A stretch of 64,000 nucleotides of DNA from Gottfriedia endophytica (lineage in GTDB: Bacteria; Bacillota; Bacilli; Bacillales; Bacillaceae_G). Under the pieces are notes generated by a model. The model was not told the origin of the DNA and did no database searches. It saw nothing but the letters and a program-made list of their open reading frames with translations. Made by a program: the position numbers and the translations under genes. The first letter of the stretch is position 1. The number at the start of each line of letters is the position of its first letter. Shown piece after piece: positions 36,975 to 45,183 of this stretch. The stretch lies in contig NZ_JAGIYQ010000002.1 in assembly GCF_017814275.1 (NCBI RefSeq), positions 186,001 through 250,000 on the forward strand. Reading direction: 5' to 3'.

Positions 36975-37793
36975 TTATTTTAATTTATTCACAATTTCTT
37001 TAACAAGTGATAGGAATTGTGTGCGAACACGTTGAGTTGTTTCAATTACCTCTTCGTGATTTAATGGTTGATCTAAGATTCCTGCAGCCATGTTAGAGAT
37101 ACAAGAAATTCCAAGAACTTTTAAATCAGCATGACGAGCTACCATTACTTCTGAAACAGTTGACATTCCAACTGCATCAGCACCTAATGTACGGAACATA
37201 CGGATTTCTGCTGGTGTTTCGTATGTTGGGCCTGTAACTGCAACATAAACACCTTCTTGAAGATTCACGTTTAATTCTTTTGCAGCTTCTTTTGCTACTG
37301 CTTGTAAGTCTTTGTCATAAGCTTGTGACATATCAACAAAACGAACTCCTAATTCAGGATTGTTTGGTCCAATTAATGGACTTGTTCCAGTAAAGTTGAT
37401 GTGGTCTGTAATTAACATTAAGTCACCAGGGTTGAATGAAGTGTTTACTCCGCCTGCCGCATTTGTAACAACTAAAGTTTCAACTCCAATTTCTTTCATA
37501 ACACGAACTGGGAATGTTACTTTTCCCATATCGTATCCTTCATAAAAGTGAACACGACCTTGCATTGCTACTACACTTACACCATGAATTGTTCCGAAAA
37601 CTAGTTGGCCTTCATGTCCTTCAACTGTTGAAGTTGGAAATTCTGGTATTTCGTTATAAGGAATTTTCACTTGGTTTTCAATCTCATCTACTAAGATGCC
37701 AAGTCCTGATCCTAAAATTAAACCAATTTTAGGCTGCTCGTTAATTTTTCCTTTTATGTAAGAACCTGCTTTTTCAATAAATTCTTTGTTCAT
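36975..37793 (-). CDS. pupG: Purine nucleoside phosphorylase
   Basis: 272 residues, trimeric PNP class cleaving inosine and guanosine with phosphate. LILGSGLGIL near residue 25 (phosphate-binding serine), GRVHFYEGYDMG near 80, VTNAAGGVN near 110, YVAVTGPTYETPAEIRMFRTLGADAVGMSTV near 185. Follows deoB by 13 bp, as in the drm-pupG operon of B. subtilis; the pair feeds ribose phosphates into the pentose pathway. Also called punA or deoD-type II in other annotations. Confidence 0.96.
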   Translation of the reverse strand: MNKEFIEKAGSYIKGKINEQPKIGLILGSGLGILVDEIENQVKIPYNEIPEFPTSTVEGHEGQLVFGTIHGVSVVAMQGRVHFYEGYDMGKVTFPVRVMKEIGVETLVVTNAAGGVNTSFNPGDLMLITDHINFTGTSPLIGPNNPELGVRFVDMSQAYDKDLQAVAKEAAKELNVNLQEGVYVAVTGPTYETPAEIRMFRTLGADAVGMSTVSEVMVARHADLKVLGISCISNMAAGILDQPLNHEEVIETTQRVRTQFLSLVKEIVNKLK

Positions 37794-37806
37794 TTTAAAT
37801 TACCTC

Positions 37807-38991
37807 TCACTTTAAATTTTGTAAAAAACTTTCTCCATGTGAAGGAAGTTTTACTTTGAAATTATCAGCAATCGTTGCTCCAACATCTGCAAACGTTTTA
37901 GGAATAGATAGCTCTTCGCCACCATTCATACTTGGGCTATATACAAGTAATGGTACGTATTCTCTAGTATGGTCAGTTCCATGGAAAGTAGGATCATTTC
38001 CATGGTCAGCAGTGATCATTAATAAATCATCATCTTTTAATTGATCAAACATTTCTGGTAAACGTGCATCAAACTCTTGTAATGCATTTCCGTATCCAAG
38101 TGGATCACGACGATGACCATAGACAGCATCAAAGTCAACAAGATTAATAAAAGTTAACCCTGTAAAATCCGTTTTAGCAGTTTCTACTAATTTATCCATA
38201 CCATCCATATTTGAAGTAGTTCGAATTGATTTAGTAATTCCTTCACCATCAAATATATCAGAAATTTTTCCAATTGAGATGACATCAAATTTACTATCTT
38301 TTAATTCGTTCATAACTGTATGACCAAATGGTTTTAATGCATAGTCATGACGGTTTGGAGTACGTTTAAAATCACCTGGTTCTCCAACAAAAGGTCTAGC
38401 AATAATGCGACCAATCATATAAGGGTTATCAAGTGTTAATTTTCGAGCAATTTCACAACAGCGATATAATTCCTCTAAAGGTACAACATCTTCATGTGCA
38501 GCGATTTGTAAAACAGAATCAGCAGAAGTATAAACAATTAAAGAACCTGTTTTCATGTGTTCTTCTCCAAGTTCAACTAAAATCTCTGTTCCAGATGCCG
38601 GTTTGTTTCCAATGATTTTACGACCAAATTGGCTCTCTAATTCATTAATTAACTCTGCTGGAAATCCTTCTGGGAAAACTCTAAATGGTTTATCAATATG
38701 TAGGCCCATCATTTCCCAGTGACCAGTCATTGTATCTTTACCAACTGAAGATTCTTCCATTTTCGTATAGTATGCAAGAGGTTTGTCAGCTTTTTCAACC
38801 CCTTGTAATTGACGAATATTACTTAATCCAAGCTTTGCCATGTTAGGCATATGTAATCCATTCATTTTTTCCGCAATATGCCCTAGTGTATCTGATCCAA
38901 TATCATTAAATTTGTCCGCATCAGGTGCTTCACCAATACCTACAGAATCCATAACAACTAGGAATACTCGATTATATTTATAATTACTCAT
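37807..38991 (-). CDS. deoB: Phosphopentomutase
   Basis: 394 residues, alkaline phosphatase superfamily, interconverts ribose-1- and ribose-5-phosphate. [14 protein letters not shown] near 12 (metal aspartate), [13 protein letters not shown] near 88 (phosphorylated threonine), and [25 protein letters not shown] near 325 supply the metal ligands. AGGAGGAAAG precedes ATG. First gene of the operon (drm in B. subtilis), behind a good sigma-A promoter with an operator palindrome. Confidence 0.97.
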   Translation of the reverse strand: MSNYKYNRVFLVVMDSVGIGEAPDADKFNDIGSDTLGHIAEKMNGLHMPNMAKLGLSNIRQLQGVEKADKPLAYYTKMEESSVGKDTMTGHWEMMGLHIDKPFRVFPEGFPAELINELESQFGRKIIGNKPASGTEILVELGEEHMKTGSLIVYTSADSVLQIAAHEDVVPLEELYRCCEIARKLTLDNPYMIGRIIARPFVGEPGDFKRTPNRHDYALKPFGHTVMNELKDSKFDVISIGKISDIFDGEGITKSIRTTSNMDGMDKLVETAKTDFTGLTFINLVDFDAVYGHRRDPLGYGNALQEFDARLPEMFDQLKDDDLLMITADHGNDPTFHGTDHTREYVPLLVYSPSMNGGEELSIPKTFADVGATIADNFKVKLPSHGESFLQNLK

Positions 38992-39007
38992 TACTTTCCT
39001 CCTATGA

Positions 39008-39021
39008 TTAAAGCGTTTTAA
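39008..39021. promoter_or_regulatory. cre-like sequence upstream of deoB
   Basis: TTAAAGCGTTTTAA, near-palindromic around CG, between promoter and start codon. It departs from the CcpA consensus at the outer TG/CA, so it is a weak candidate, though the B. subtilis operon is known for catabolite repression. Confidence 0.3.
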
Positions 39022-39036
39022 TCCATTAATACAGTC

Positions 39037-39051
39037 AGATGTCTGACATCT
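39037..39051. promoter_or_regulatory. Operator palindrome of deoB-pupG
   Basis: AGATGTCTGACATCT, perfect 7-1-7 palindrome placed just downstream of the -10 box, over the expected transcription start. The TGTC-x-GACA core resembles sites of FadR-type GntR repressors; the regulator is unidentified. Confidence 0.55.
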
Positions 39052-39053
39052 AA

Positions 39054-39082
39054 AGTATACGTTTTGTCCTATGAGTTTTCAA
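39054..39082 (-). promoter_or_regulatory. Sigma-A promoter of deoB-pupG
   Basis: Minus-strand TTGAAA, 17 bases, TATACT. Confidence 0.75.
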
Positions 39083-39272
39083 CAATAATATTTACTAAGT
39101 TCATTCTTTACATTCAAAAGTTATTAAAATTGACATAAATATTTAACTTTAAAATCCTTTTTAAGGTTCTAAGTTTAAAATGCTCCTATATTTATCGATA
39201 TATTTTATGTCCTACACCAATGATTATATTTATTCACTTAAAATCACTTCAAAATTTTATAAATTTATTTAA

Positions 39273-39475
39273 GACTGTTTCTTATACTTTGTTGCTATTT
39301 AGCAAGGCGACAAGTTGATTTCCGCTCCAGGTTGCTCGCTTTCCGTGGGGCGGGCGGTGAGCCTCCTCGTCGCTATCGCTCCTGCGGGGTCTCACCTGTC
39401 CCGCTTCTCCCACAGGAGTCTCGCACCTTCCGCTCCAATCAACTTATTTATGAGCAGTTAAATCTTTTAAAAAGT
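39273..39475 (+). repeat. Family 1 repeat, copy R10, GGTGAG variant
   Basis: The inner stem is GGTGAG/CTCACC instead of GCTGAG/CTCAGC, a compensatory pair change shared with R11. Main stem CTCCTGCGGG/CCCACAGGAG. Arms GTTGATTTCCGCTCC and CCGCTCCAATCAAC. The right terminus is lost. Confidence 0.85.
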
Positions 39476-39629
39476 TAAAATAACAACATCCTCACAAACT
39501 TCCTTGCTTATTCTGGTCAGATAGGTCTTGGTAGAAATGTTTCGTAGTAATTTCTATGATTTTGTTTAGATAAGAAAAATAAAAACATTACATAATGAAC
39601 TACTTAATATTTTTAGTAATCTTTTTTTC

Positions 39630-40334
39630 TTAAGCAGGTTGATGATGATTCTTATCATTTCCAAAGTTATTTTTTTCCCTTCTATTCTTAGAAACAATTA
39701 TGCCACAAATTAGTACACCCACAGTTATTACTATTTTAAAACTAACAGATATGAAGGAACTTTCGAAAAAATGCTTTATCATTTGATCATGTGTGATCAT
39801 ACCTGAAGCAGTCCATGCAAGTATTCCCGACCCAATTAAGGTAATAATTGGATATTTGTTCATTATTTTCATTAAAAAGGAACTTCCCCATACGATAATC
39901 GGGATTGAAACAATAATTCCCACGATGATTGCTATAAGGCTACCATGTGCTACACCTGCTAAAGCTAATACATTATCCAAACTCATTAAAGCATCCGCAA
40001 TTATTATCGTTTTAACTGTACTCCATAGTGTAGTGCCTCCATTAACTTCTCCATGACCAGTATCATTAGCTAGTAATTTATAAGCAATCCACAGCAACAT
40101 TATTCCACCTAACCCGTAGATAAAAGGAATTTTTAATAAATAAACGATGATTGCAGCAAATACTAAACGTAATAAAATAGCACCTGCTGTCCCAAAAAGA
40201 ACCGCTTTTTTCTTTTGACCATCTTGTAGGTTTTTAGCTGCTAACGCAATTAATATTGCATTATCACCACTCAGAATTAAATCAATAAAAATTACATTCA
40301 AAATAACACTGGCACTCATCCCGAAAATATCCAT
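39630..40334 (-). CDS. TerC-family membrane protein, riboswitch-controlled
   Basis: 234 residues, about seven membrane segments, YjbE/YkoY-like. The metal-binding aspartates are in IDLILSGDNAILIALAAKNL near 18-25 and ADALMSLDNVLALAG near 120. The C-terminus is His/Asn-rich. TerC members tied to the yybP-ykoY riboswitch export manganese or load it into exoenzymes. Expression is governed by the leader at 40376-40523. It is the closest relative of the gene at 40613. Confidence 0.88.
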   Translation of the reverse strand: MDIFGMSASVILNVIFIDLILSGDNAILIALAAKNLQDGQKKKAVLFGTAGAILLRLVFAAIIVYLLKIPFIYGLGGIMLLWIAYKLLANDTGHGEVNGGTTLWSTVKTIIIADALMSLDNVLALAGVAHGSLIAIIVGIIVSIPIIVWGSSFLMKIMNKYPIITLIGSGILAWTASGMITHDQMIKHFFESSFISVSFKIVITVGVLICGIIVSKNRREKNNFGNDKNHHQPA

Positions 40335-40375
40335 TTTTCTTCCCCCTTATTTTTATGTAACTTGTTCATTTAACA

Positions 40376-40425
40376 AACAAAAAAGACCTCTGCCGTCAGT
40401 AAGTAATTACTAAGGCAAAGGTCTT
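40376..40425 (-). terminator. Expression-platform terminator of the manganese riboswitch
   Basis: AAGACCTTTGCC / GGCAGAGGTCTT with an inner stem, then TTTTTTG. Confidence 0.85.
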
Positions 40426-40523
40426 GCTAAGCATAAGTATTATGCCAACAAAGCCGATGGGAAACAATCCCATGAATTGACGACTTTGTTTCAGGTGTAA
40501 ACCTGACGCTACTCCCCTTTGGA
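40376..40523 (-). ncRNA. yybP-ykoY manganese riboswitch
   Basis: Minus strand begins CTCCAAAGGGGAGTAGCGTC, the hallmark 5' strand of this class, continues through hairpins around TCAGGT/ACCTGA, ATGGGATTG/CCCAT and GCTTTGTTGGCATAATACTTATGC, and ends in an expression-platform terminator at 40376-40425. It sits 42 bp before a TerC gene, the usual partner. Mn2+ binding is expected to open the terminator and raise expression. Confidence 0.9.
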
Positions 40524-40546
40524 GATATTCGAATGTTTGTACTATT

Positions 40547-40575
40547 ATATTACGTTTCACTATACTTTATGTCAA
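40547..40575 (-). promoter_or_regulatory. Promoter of the riboswitch-terC transcript
   Basis: Minus-strand TTGACA, 17 bases, TAATAT; it starts transcription just before the aptamer. Confidence 0.65.
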
Positions 40576-40612
40576 TAGTTTAGTATCTATTTACATTACT
40601 TTAATTAATCAA

Positions 40613-41314
40613 TTAAACTGATTGACGTTGTGATTCAACTTCGATGTTTTCTTGTACTTTTGCTTGTTTTTTACTAATAACTTGTCCAACTACTACAAGA
40701 CCAATCGTTACAACGATTTGGAAAATATAACTAATCATTTTTGAAGAGAAAATAAATCCAATCATTTCATCGTGTACAATCATACTCGCTGCAGTCCATG
40801 CAAGTAATGCCGCACCAATTGTAGTAATAACTGGAAACTTGTCCATTAACTTCATTATATAAGTACTTCCCCATACAATAAGAGGTATTGAAATCATAAC
40901 CCCACATAATATTGGTAAAAATCCATGTGCAATTCCTGCTAAAGCTACAACATTATCTAAACTCATTAAGGCGTCAGCTAAAACAATTGTTTTTACTGCT
41001 CCCCATAAGGTTGTACTACTTTTAACATGCCCATCTTCACTGTTTTGCACGATTAAATCAAGTGCAATTTTTAATAGTAGAATTCCACCAATAGCGTGAA
41101 TGAAAGGAATTTTTAGTAGATATACAATCACAAAAGCAAATACTAATCGTAATGCAACTGCGCCCACAGTACCATATGCGACTGCCTTTTTACGCTGTGA
41201 TCCTTCCAAATTTTTAGCTGCTAATGCAATTAAGACCGCATTATCGCCACTTAATAAAATATCTACTAGAATTACTTGTAGTAGAACTCCAACACTCATG
41301 CCGAAAATATCCAA
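40613..41314 (-). CDS. TerC-family membrane protein, second copy
   Basis: About 233 residues, paralogue of the gene at 39630 across its whole length: DIFGMSVGVLLQVILVDILLSGDNAVLIALAAKNL, ADALMSLDNVVALAGIAHG. TTG start at 41314 is chosen because GGAGG lies 8 bases upstream and because it makes the N-terminus begin MDIFGMS like its paralogue. It has its own promoter and a leader hairpin at 41345-41400 but no recognisable aptamer. Confidence 0.88.
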   Translation of the reverse strand: MDIFGMSVGVLLQVILVDILLSGDNAVLIALAAKNLEGSQRKKAVAYGTVGAVALRLVFAFVIVYLLKIPFIHAIGGILLLKIALDLIVQNSEDGHVKSSTTLWGAVKTIVLADALMSLDNVVALAGIAHGFLPILCGVMISIPLIVWGSTYIMKLMDKFPVITTIGAALLAWTAASMIVHDEMIGFIFSSKMISYIFQIVVTIGLVVVGQVISKKQAKVQENIEVESQRQSV

Positions 41315-41344
41315 AATTTCTTCCTCCAATTATTTTGCTTTCTA

Positions 41345-41400
41345 TAAGTAAATTAGAAAAGACCCCTACTAAAGAATTGAATCAATAGTAAAGGTCTTAT
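41345..41400 (-). terminator. Leader terminator of the second terC gene
   Basis: Minus-strand AAGACCTTTACTA / TTAGTAGGGGTCTT followed by TTC. It lies between the terC promoter and start codon and resembles the riboswitch terminator at 40376-40425 (AAGACCTTT...GGTCTTTT). Suggests attenuation. Confidence 0.65.
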
Positions 41401-41442
41401 TAACTTATTAAATTTTTTTAATGATTACTATCTTTATTAAAC

Positions 41443-41471
41443 ATGATAAATCTTTTCATCGTACACGTCAA
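41443..41471 (-). promoter_or_regulatory. Promoter of the second terC gene
   Basis: Minus-strand TTGACG, 17 bases, TATCAT, starting just after the map stop codon. Confidence 0.65.
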
Positions 41472-41483
41472 GAATTATAGTTT

Positions 41484-42239
41484 TTACTCATCTTCTTGTA
41501 ATGTTAAAATTCTTGGACCGTCACTTGTTATTGCTAATGTATGCTCATATTGTGCAGATTTCTTTCCGTCACGTGTTCTTGCTGTCCATCCATTTTTCCC
41601 CATTGTAGCATGCCATGAACCAAGATTAATCATCGGTTCAATTGTAATAACCATTCCTTCTCTAAGTCTTAAGCCTTTACCTGGTAAACCATAGTGCGGT
41701 ACAAATGGCTCCTCATGTAGAGTAGGTCCGATTCCATGTCCAGTAAAATCACGAACAACCGAATATCCTAAAGGCTCTGCATAAGATTGAATTGCATGAC
41801 CAATATCACCTAAACGATTACCTACAACTGCTTGTTCAATTCCTTTATAAAGACATTCTTTTGTTACTTCTAGTAATTTTTCATCTTCCTTTGAAATTTC
41901 ACCAACACCATAAGTCCATGCAGAGTCAGCCAATCCTCCATTTAAATTCACGACCATATCGATTGTGACAATATCTCCCTCATTAAGAGGTTCTTTACGT
42001 GGAAATCCATGACAAATTTCATCATTTATAGAAGCACATGTAGCATATTTATATCCATGGAAGCCTTTTTGCTCTGGAGTTGCTCCATTTTCTTTTAAAA
42101 ATTTCTCAACAAATTCATCAATTTCCCAAGTAGTTATGCCTGGTTTAATCATCTTTCTAATCTCTTTATGAGTAGCAGCTAATAATTTACCAGCTTCTTG
42201 CATTAAATTTATTTCACGTTCTGTTTTAATTGTAATCAA
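41484..42239 (-). CDS. map: Type I methionine aminopeptidase
   Basis: About 251 residues. It removes the N-terminal Met of nascent proteins using two metal ions. Ligands are visible in VTIDMVVN and ADSAWTYGV (Asp), GHGIGPTLHEEP (His), ITIEPM and YEHTLAIT (Glu). Start TTG 42239 is preferred: GAGAGG is 9 bases away, whereas the ATG at 42248 touches it. It is a second, non-operonic map type, distant from ribosomal protein genes. Confidence 0.92.
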   Translation of the reverse strand: MITIKTEREINLMQEAGKLLAATHKEIRKMIKPGITTWEIDEFVEKFLKENGATPEQKGFHGYKYATCASINDEICHGFPRKEPLNEGDIVTIDMVVNLNGGLADSAWTYGVGEISKEDEKLLEVTKECLYKGIEQAVVGNRLGDIGHAIQSYAEPLGYSVVRDFTGHGIGPTLHEEPFVPHYGLPGKGLRLREGMVITIEPMINLGSWHATMGKNGWTARTRDGKKSAQYEHTLAITSDGPRILTLQEDE

Positions 42240-42362
42240 ACCGTTCATCCTCTCGACTTACTTTATAAATTTACTATTTTCGTCTAAATCCAATTACTTA
42301 TAGTATACTTCATTCCTTTAAAACGCAACCTATATAATTAAAATTACCATCAAAAAAAGGGC

Positions 42363-43289
42363 CTATGCCCTTGGATGAAATTCTTTGTATACATCTTTTA
42401 ATCGGCTTTTCGTCACATGTGTATAGATTTGTGTTGTTGAAATGTCTGCATGACCTAACATCTCTTGAACTGAGCGTAAATCTGCACCATTCTCAAGCAA
42501 ATGAGTTGCAAATGAATGACGCAATGTATGTGGAGTTAACTCATGCTCGATATTTGCCTTTTCAGCTAGTTTTTTTAAGTTTTTCCAAAAACCTTGTCGT
42601 GTCATACGATTGCCATGATGATTTAAAAATAGTGCCTCGTTTTGACGTTTTCCTATTAAAGATGTTCTTGCGTTTGTTAAGTAATGTTTAATCGCATTGA
42701 TCGATAGTTTGCCTAATGGAATAATTCTCTCTTTACTTCCTTTGCCTATGCACCTGACAAACCCCATTGTTAAATTTGCATCTGACAAATTTAACGAAAG
42801 TAGTTCTGACACACGCATACCCGTAGCATACAATAATTCAAGCATAGCTTTATCACGAATACCAAAAATAGTTGTCCCATCCGGCGCCTCTAAAATAGCT
42901 TCAACCTCTTGTATAGATAATACTTTTGGAAGTATTCTAGGGGCTTTTGGAATTTCAACAAGTAAAGAAGGATCATCCTTTATGCCATCAACTTCTCTAA
43001 TAAGAAATTGATGGAACGAGCGAATAGTCGCTAAGTGCCTTGCCATCGTTCTTGCTGATAAATTTCTATCCTTTAAATAACGCAAATAACCAATTATTTG
43101 AATGCGTGTTATACTTTGCAAATCTTTAACTTGCTCAACATGTTGTAAGTAATTTTCATAGCTCTCTAAATCCTTATCATAAGATAGGATCGTATTTTTA
43201 GATAATGCTTTTTCAATCTGAATAAAATGACGAAAATCTTGTGCGGCAAATCTAAACTCTTTTTGAAAGGTTGTAAGTTTCGTTTCCAC
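42363..43289 (-). CDS. xerD: Tyrosine recombinase XerD
   Basis: 308 residues. It resolves chromosome dimers at dif with XerC. N-terminal SAM-like core-binding domain ([23 protein letters not shown]), catalytic Arg in [12 protein letters not shown] near 167, [39 protein letters not shown] near 262-300 with the nucleophilic Tyr. Start GTG 43289 with GGGGAG 7 bases upstream. In the order fur-yqzK-xerD-(map, terC)-deoB-pupG, as in B. subtilis (ripX) apart from the insertion. Confidence 0.95.
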   Translation of the reverse strand: METKLTTFQKEFRFAAQDFRHFIQIEKALSKNTILSYDKDLESYENYLQHVEQVKDLQSITRIQIIGYLRYLKDRNLSARTMARHLATIRSFHQFLIREVDGIKDDPSLLVEIPKAPRILPKVLSIQEVEAILEAPDGTTIFGIRDKAMLELLYATGMRVSELLSLNLSDANLTMGFVRCIGKGSKERIIPLGKLSINAIKHYLTNARTSLIGKRQNEALFLNHHGNRMTRQGFWKNLKKLAEKANIEHELTPHTLRHSFATHLLENGADLRSVQEMLGHADISTTQIYTHVTKSRLKDVYKEFHPRA

Positions 43290-43293
43290 TATT

Positions 43294-43512
43294 CTACTCC
43301 CCATTTTGATAGAACCTTACTATTTGGGCAAGTGTTCCATTATTTTTCATATCAACCTTAAGCATTGAGCCTTTAGGACGATCATATCGATGCATATCTT
43401 CATACTCAGAATGAATCCACTGTATTGCATAATAAAAAAGAATTGTACAAGCAATGAATAATATAGCTACCTTAATAACATCAATAACTATCATTGCTCT
43501 ATTCTTCTTCAC
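43294..43512 (-). CDS. yqzK: YqzK family membrane protein
   Basis: 72 residues, DUF4227. One membrane helix ([22 protein letters not shown]) followed by [20 protein letters not shown] and a short tail. Function unknown; constant companion of fur and xerD in Bacillaceae. GTG start at 43512, GGAGGG 7 bases upstream. It ends 4 bp before xerD, hence an operon. Confidence 0.88.
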   Translation of the reverse strand: MKKNRAMIVIDVIKVAILFIACTILFYYAIQWIHSEYEDMHRYDRPKGSMLKVDMKNNGTLAQIVRFYQNGE

Positions 43513-43594
43513 ACCATTGCCCTCCTCTAACTCTACATGTCCACCCGCACTCTTTTTTAACCATCCTATGCAAAAATAGGACAAAACATACCCA

Positions 43595-43771
43595 GAAAAG
43601 CGGAGGCTCCCTGCTTATCTCCGAAAGGCGTTGGAGCAAATACAAAAGGAAGTGTGCTTTTTCACTTCATTTTGTATTTGTGAAACGACTGAGGAGATGG
43701 GAGCCGTAGCTAGACACCACGAAATGCGGAGGAGCCTTGCTCACCTCCGAAAGGCGTTGGAGCAATGACAA
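43595..43771 (+). repeat. Family 2 structured repeat, array B (one full unit and a half)
   Basis: Unit B1 43595-43717 pairs GGCTCCC/GGGAGCC, ATCTCC/GGAGAT, CGTT/AACG, AAATACAAAA/TTTTGTATTT and GAAGTG/CACTTC. Unit B2 from 43721 stops after the left half (GGAGCCT, ACCTCC, GGCGTTGGAGC). Placed between fur and yqzK. Confidence 0.85.
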
Positions 43772-43827
43772 AGAAACACAATTAAAAAGAGCTATTCCTT
43801 TTTTGAACAGCTCCGATCATAGGTACA

Positions 43828-44271
43828 TTATTCTTTATCTTGGCAACGGTGACAAATGCCATGAAATGTTAAACGATGATCTTTTATTTTAAAACCATAT
43901 CGTTCCTCAACAACCTTTTCAGCATCTGATATAAGGTTTTCATGAATTTCATCAACTGCTCCACAAGATATACAAATTAAATGATGATGAAAATGTTGAG
44001 CACCCTCATGTCTTAAGTCGTACCTTGACACGCCATCACCAAAATTTATTTTATCAACAATTGTTAACTCAGTTAATAATTCTAATGTTCGGTATACTGT
44101 AGCAAGTCCAATTTCTGGCGATTTATCTTTTACTAGGAGGTAAACATCTTCTGCACTTAAGTGATCTGTCTCATTCTCTAAAAGAACACGCACTGTGGAT
44201 TCACGTTGTGGTGTTAATTTGTACCCTGCAATATGTAGTTGTTTTTTTATTCGATCTATACGTTCTTCCAT
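43828..44271 (-). CDS. fur: Ferric uptake regulator Fur
   Basis: 147 residues. Winged helix KLTPQRESTVRVLLENETDHLSAEDVYLLV and VYRTLELL; metal-binding HHHHLICISCGAVDEI and a second zinc pair CHRC at the C-terminus. It represses iron uptake genes when iron is plentiful. Residues in the sensing loop fit Fur rather than PerR, and the gene context (yqzK, spoIIM) is that of Fur. A PerR-box-like sequence upstream agrees with PerR control of fur known in B. subtilis. Confidence 0.95.
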   Translation of the reverse strand: MEERIDRIKKQLHIAGYKLTPQRESTVRVLLENETDHLSAEDVYLLVKDKSPEIGLATVYRTLELLTELTIVDKINFGDGVSRYDLRHEGAQHFHHHLICISCGAVDEIHENLISDAEKVVEERYGFKIKDHRLTFHGICHRCQDKE

Positions 44272-44292
44272 TTATTTCACTCCCTCGCCACT

Positions 44293-44307
44293 TGTAAATA
44301 ATTATAA
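44293..44307 (-). promoter_or_regulatory. PerR-box-like sequence upstream of fur
   Basis: TTATAATTATTTACA on the minus strand, 12 of 15 positions of the box TTATAATnATTATAA, 22-36 bp before the start. Confidence 0.5.
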
Positions 44308-44341
44308 CAAAGATAGAGAAAGTGTCAAAAATATTTTTTAT

Positions 44342-44992
44342 TTAATTTTTCTTGAGAATTAGATCTCCAATTACCTTTAAGAAATAAGTTGAACCATATG
44401 CTTCTATTAAACTAGCAATACTTAATGACATTGCTGCAATCGTAAAGATCATCGTATAGCTAATTAACTGTTTTATGATTGGCTCTCTATCATTTTTAAG
44501 AAATTGCTTTTGAATCATTCGAATCGATAATTGAATTGCTAAGACTGTTATTAGTACATAAAAAGGTAGAACGATTATATTTTGTGGAAAAACTGTTGTA
44601 AATGCTAATAACATCCCATTCCACCCTAATTGATTCACAAAAAAACCTACTGTAAAACCTATTACTAATCCTTTTAAAAATAATAATATGATAATTAAAG
44701 GCAGACCAATAACTGAAATTCCTAATATCCAAATTAATGCTATAAATTTCAAATGTGTGGAATAGCTTGTGACAAATACATCCTTCCCATTCACAAACCC
44801 CTCATTATGTACCTGTCCAAAAAATTGTGTTAAAAAGGTTAATACATCTTGTTTCTGACTTACATTCATACTATTTACGATAATAGCTCCAAAAATAACT
44901 CCAAAAAGTAATATCACACTTACAAATATATATAGAGATGCGTACTCTTTTAAGTGATGTTTAAAAGTTACGAATATCCCGTTTTTTGCCAT
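44342..44992 (-). CDS. spoIIM: Stage II sporulation protein M
   Basis: 216 residues, polytopic membrane protein of the DMP engulfment complex (SpoIID-SpoIIM-SpoIIP) and, with SpoIIIAH/IIQ, part of septal remodelling. Five hydrophobic segments; F.LKEYASLYIFVSVILLFGVIFGAI at the start and GLVIGFTVGFFVNQLGWNGMLLAFTTVFPQNI near 110-140 are characteristic. A sigma-E-like promoter lies about 33 bp upstream. fur lies 70 bp downstream on the same strand. Confidence 0.95.
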   Translation of the reverse strand: MAKNGIFVTFKHHLKEYASLYIFVSVILLFGVIFGAIIVNSMNVSQKQDVLTFLTQFFGQVHNEGFVNGKDVFVTSYSTHLKFIALIWILGISVIGLPLIIILLFLKGLVIGFTVGFFVNQLGWNGMLLAFTTVFPQNIIVLPFYVLITVLAIQLSIRMIQKQFLKNDREPIIKQLISYTMIFTIAAMSLSIASLIEAYGSTYFLKVIGDLILKKN

Positions 44993-45024
44993 ACACTCAT
45001 CTCCCTATCAATTCGTCTACTTCA

Positions 45025-45052
45025 AGTTTATGAGTGGACAAGTATTTTATGC
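45025..45052 (-). promoter_or_regulatory. Candidate sigma-E promoter of spoIIM
   Basis: Minus-strand GCATAAA, 13 bases, CATAAACT; the -10 fits the sigma-E pattern CATAnAnT. Confidence 0.5.
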
Positions 45053-45183
45053 TCTTTACTTGAAAAATTTCTAATTTTTTAAGTTTTCAATCATTTTTGT
45101 TACTATTAACCTATTTAAATTCCACAAAAATACTCGACAAATATAAAAAAGGGGATTTTTTGACTAATACTGGAGGTATTTAT

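Noticed and set aside
36975-37793. Adenosine-specific DeoD-type phosphorylase
   Set aside because: The 272-residue length and the GRVHFYEG and NAAGGVN motifs are those of the trimeric guanosine/inosine class.
43494-43709. Frame on the plus strand across array B
   Set aside because: Made of repeat sequence and antisense to the yqzK start; no ribosome site.
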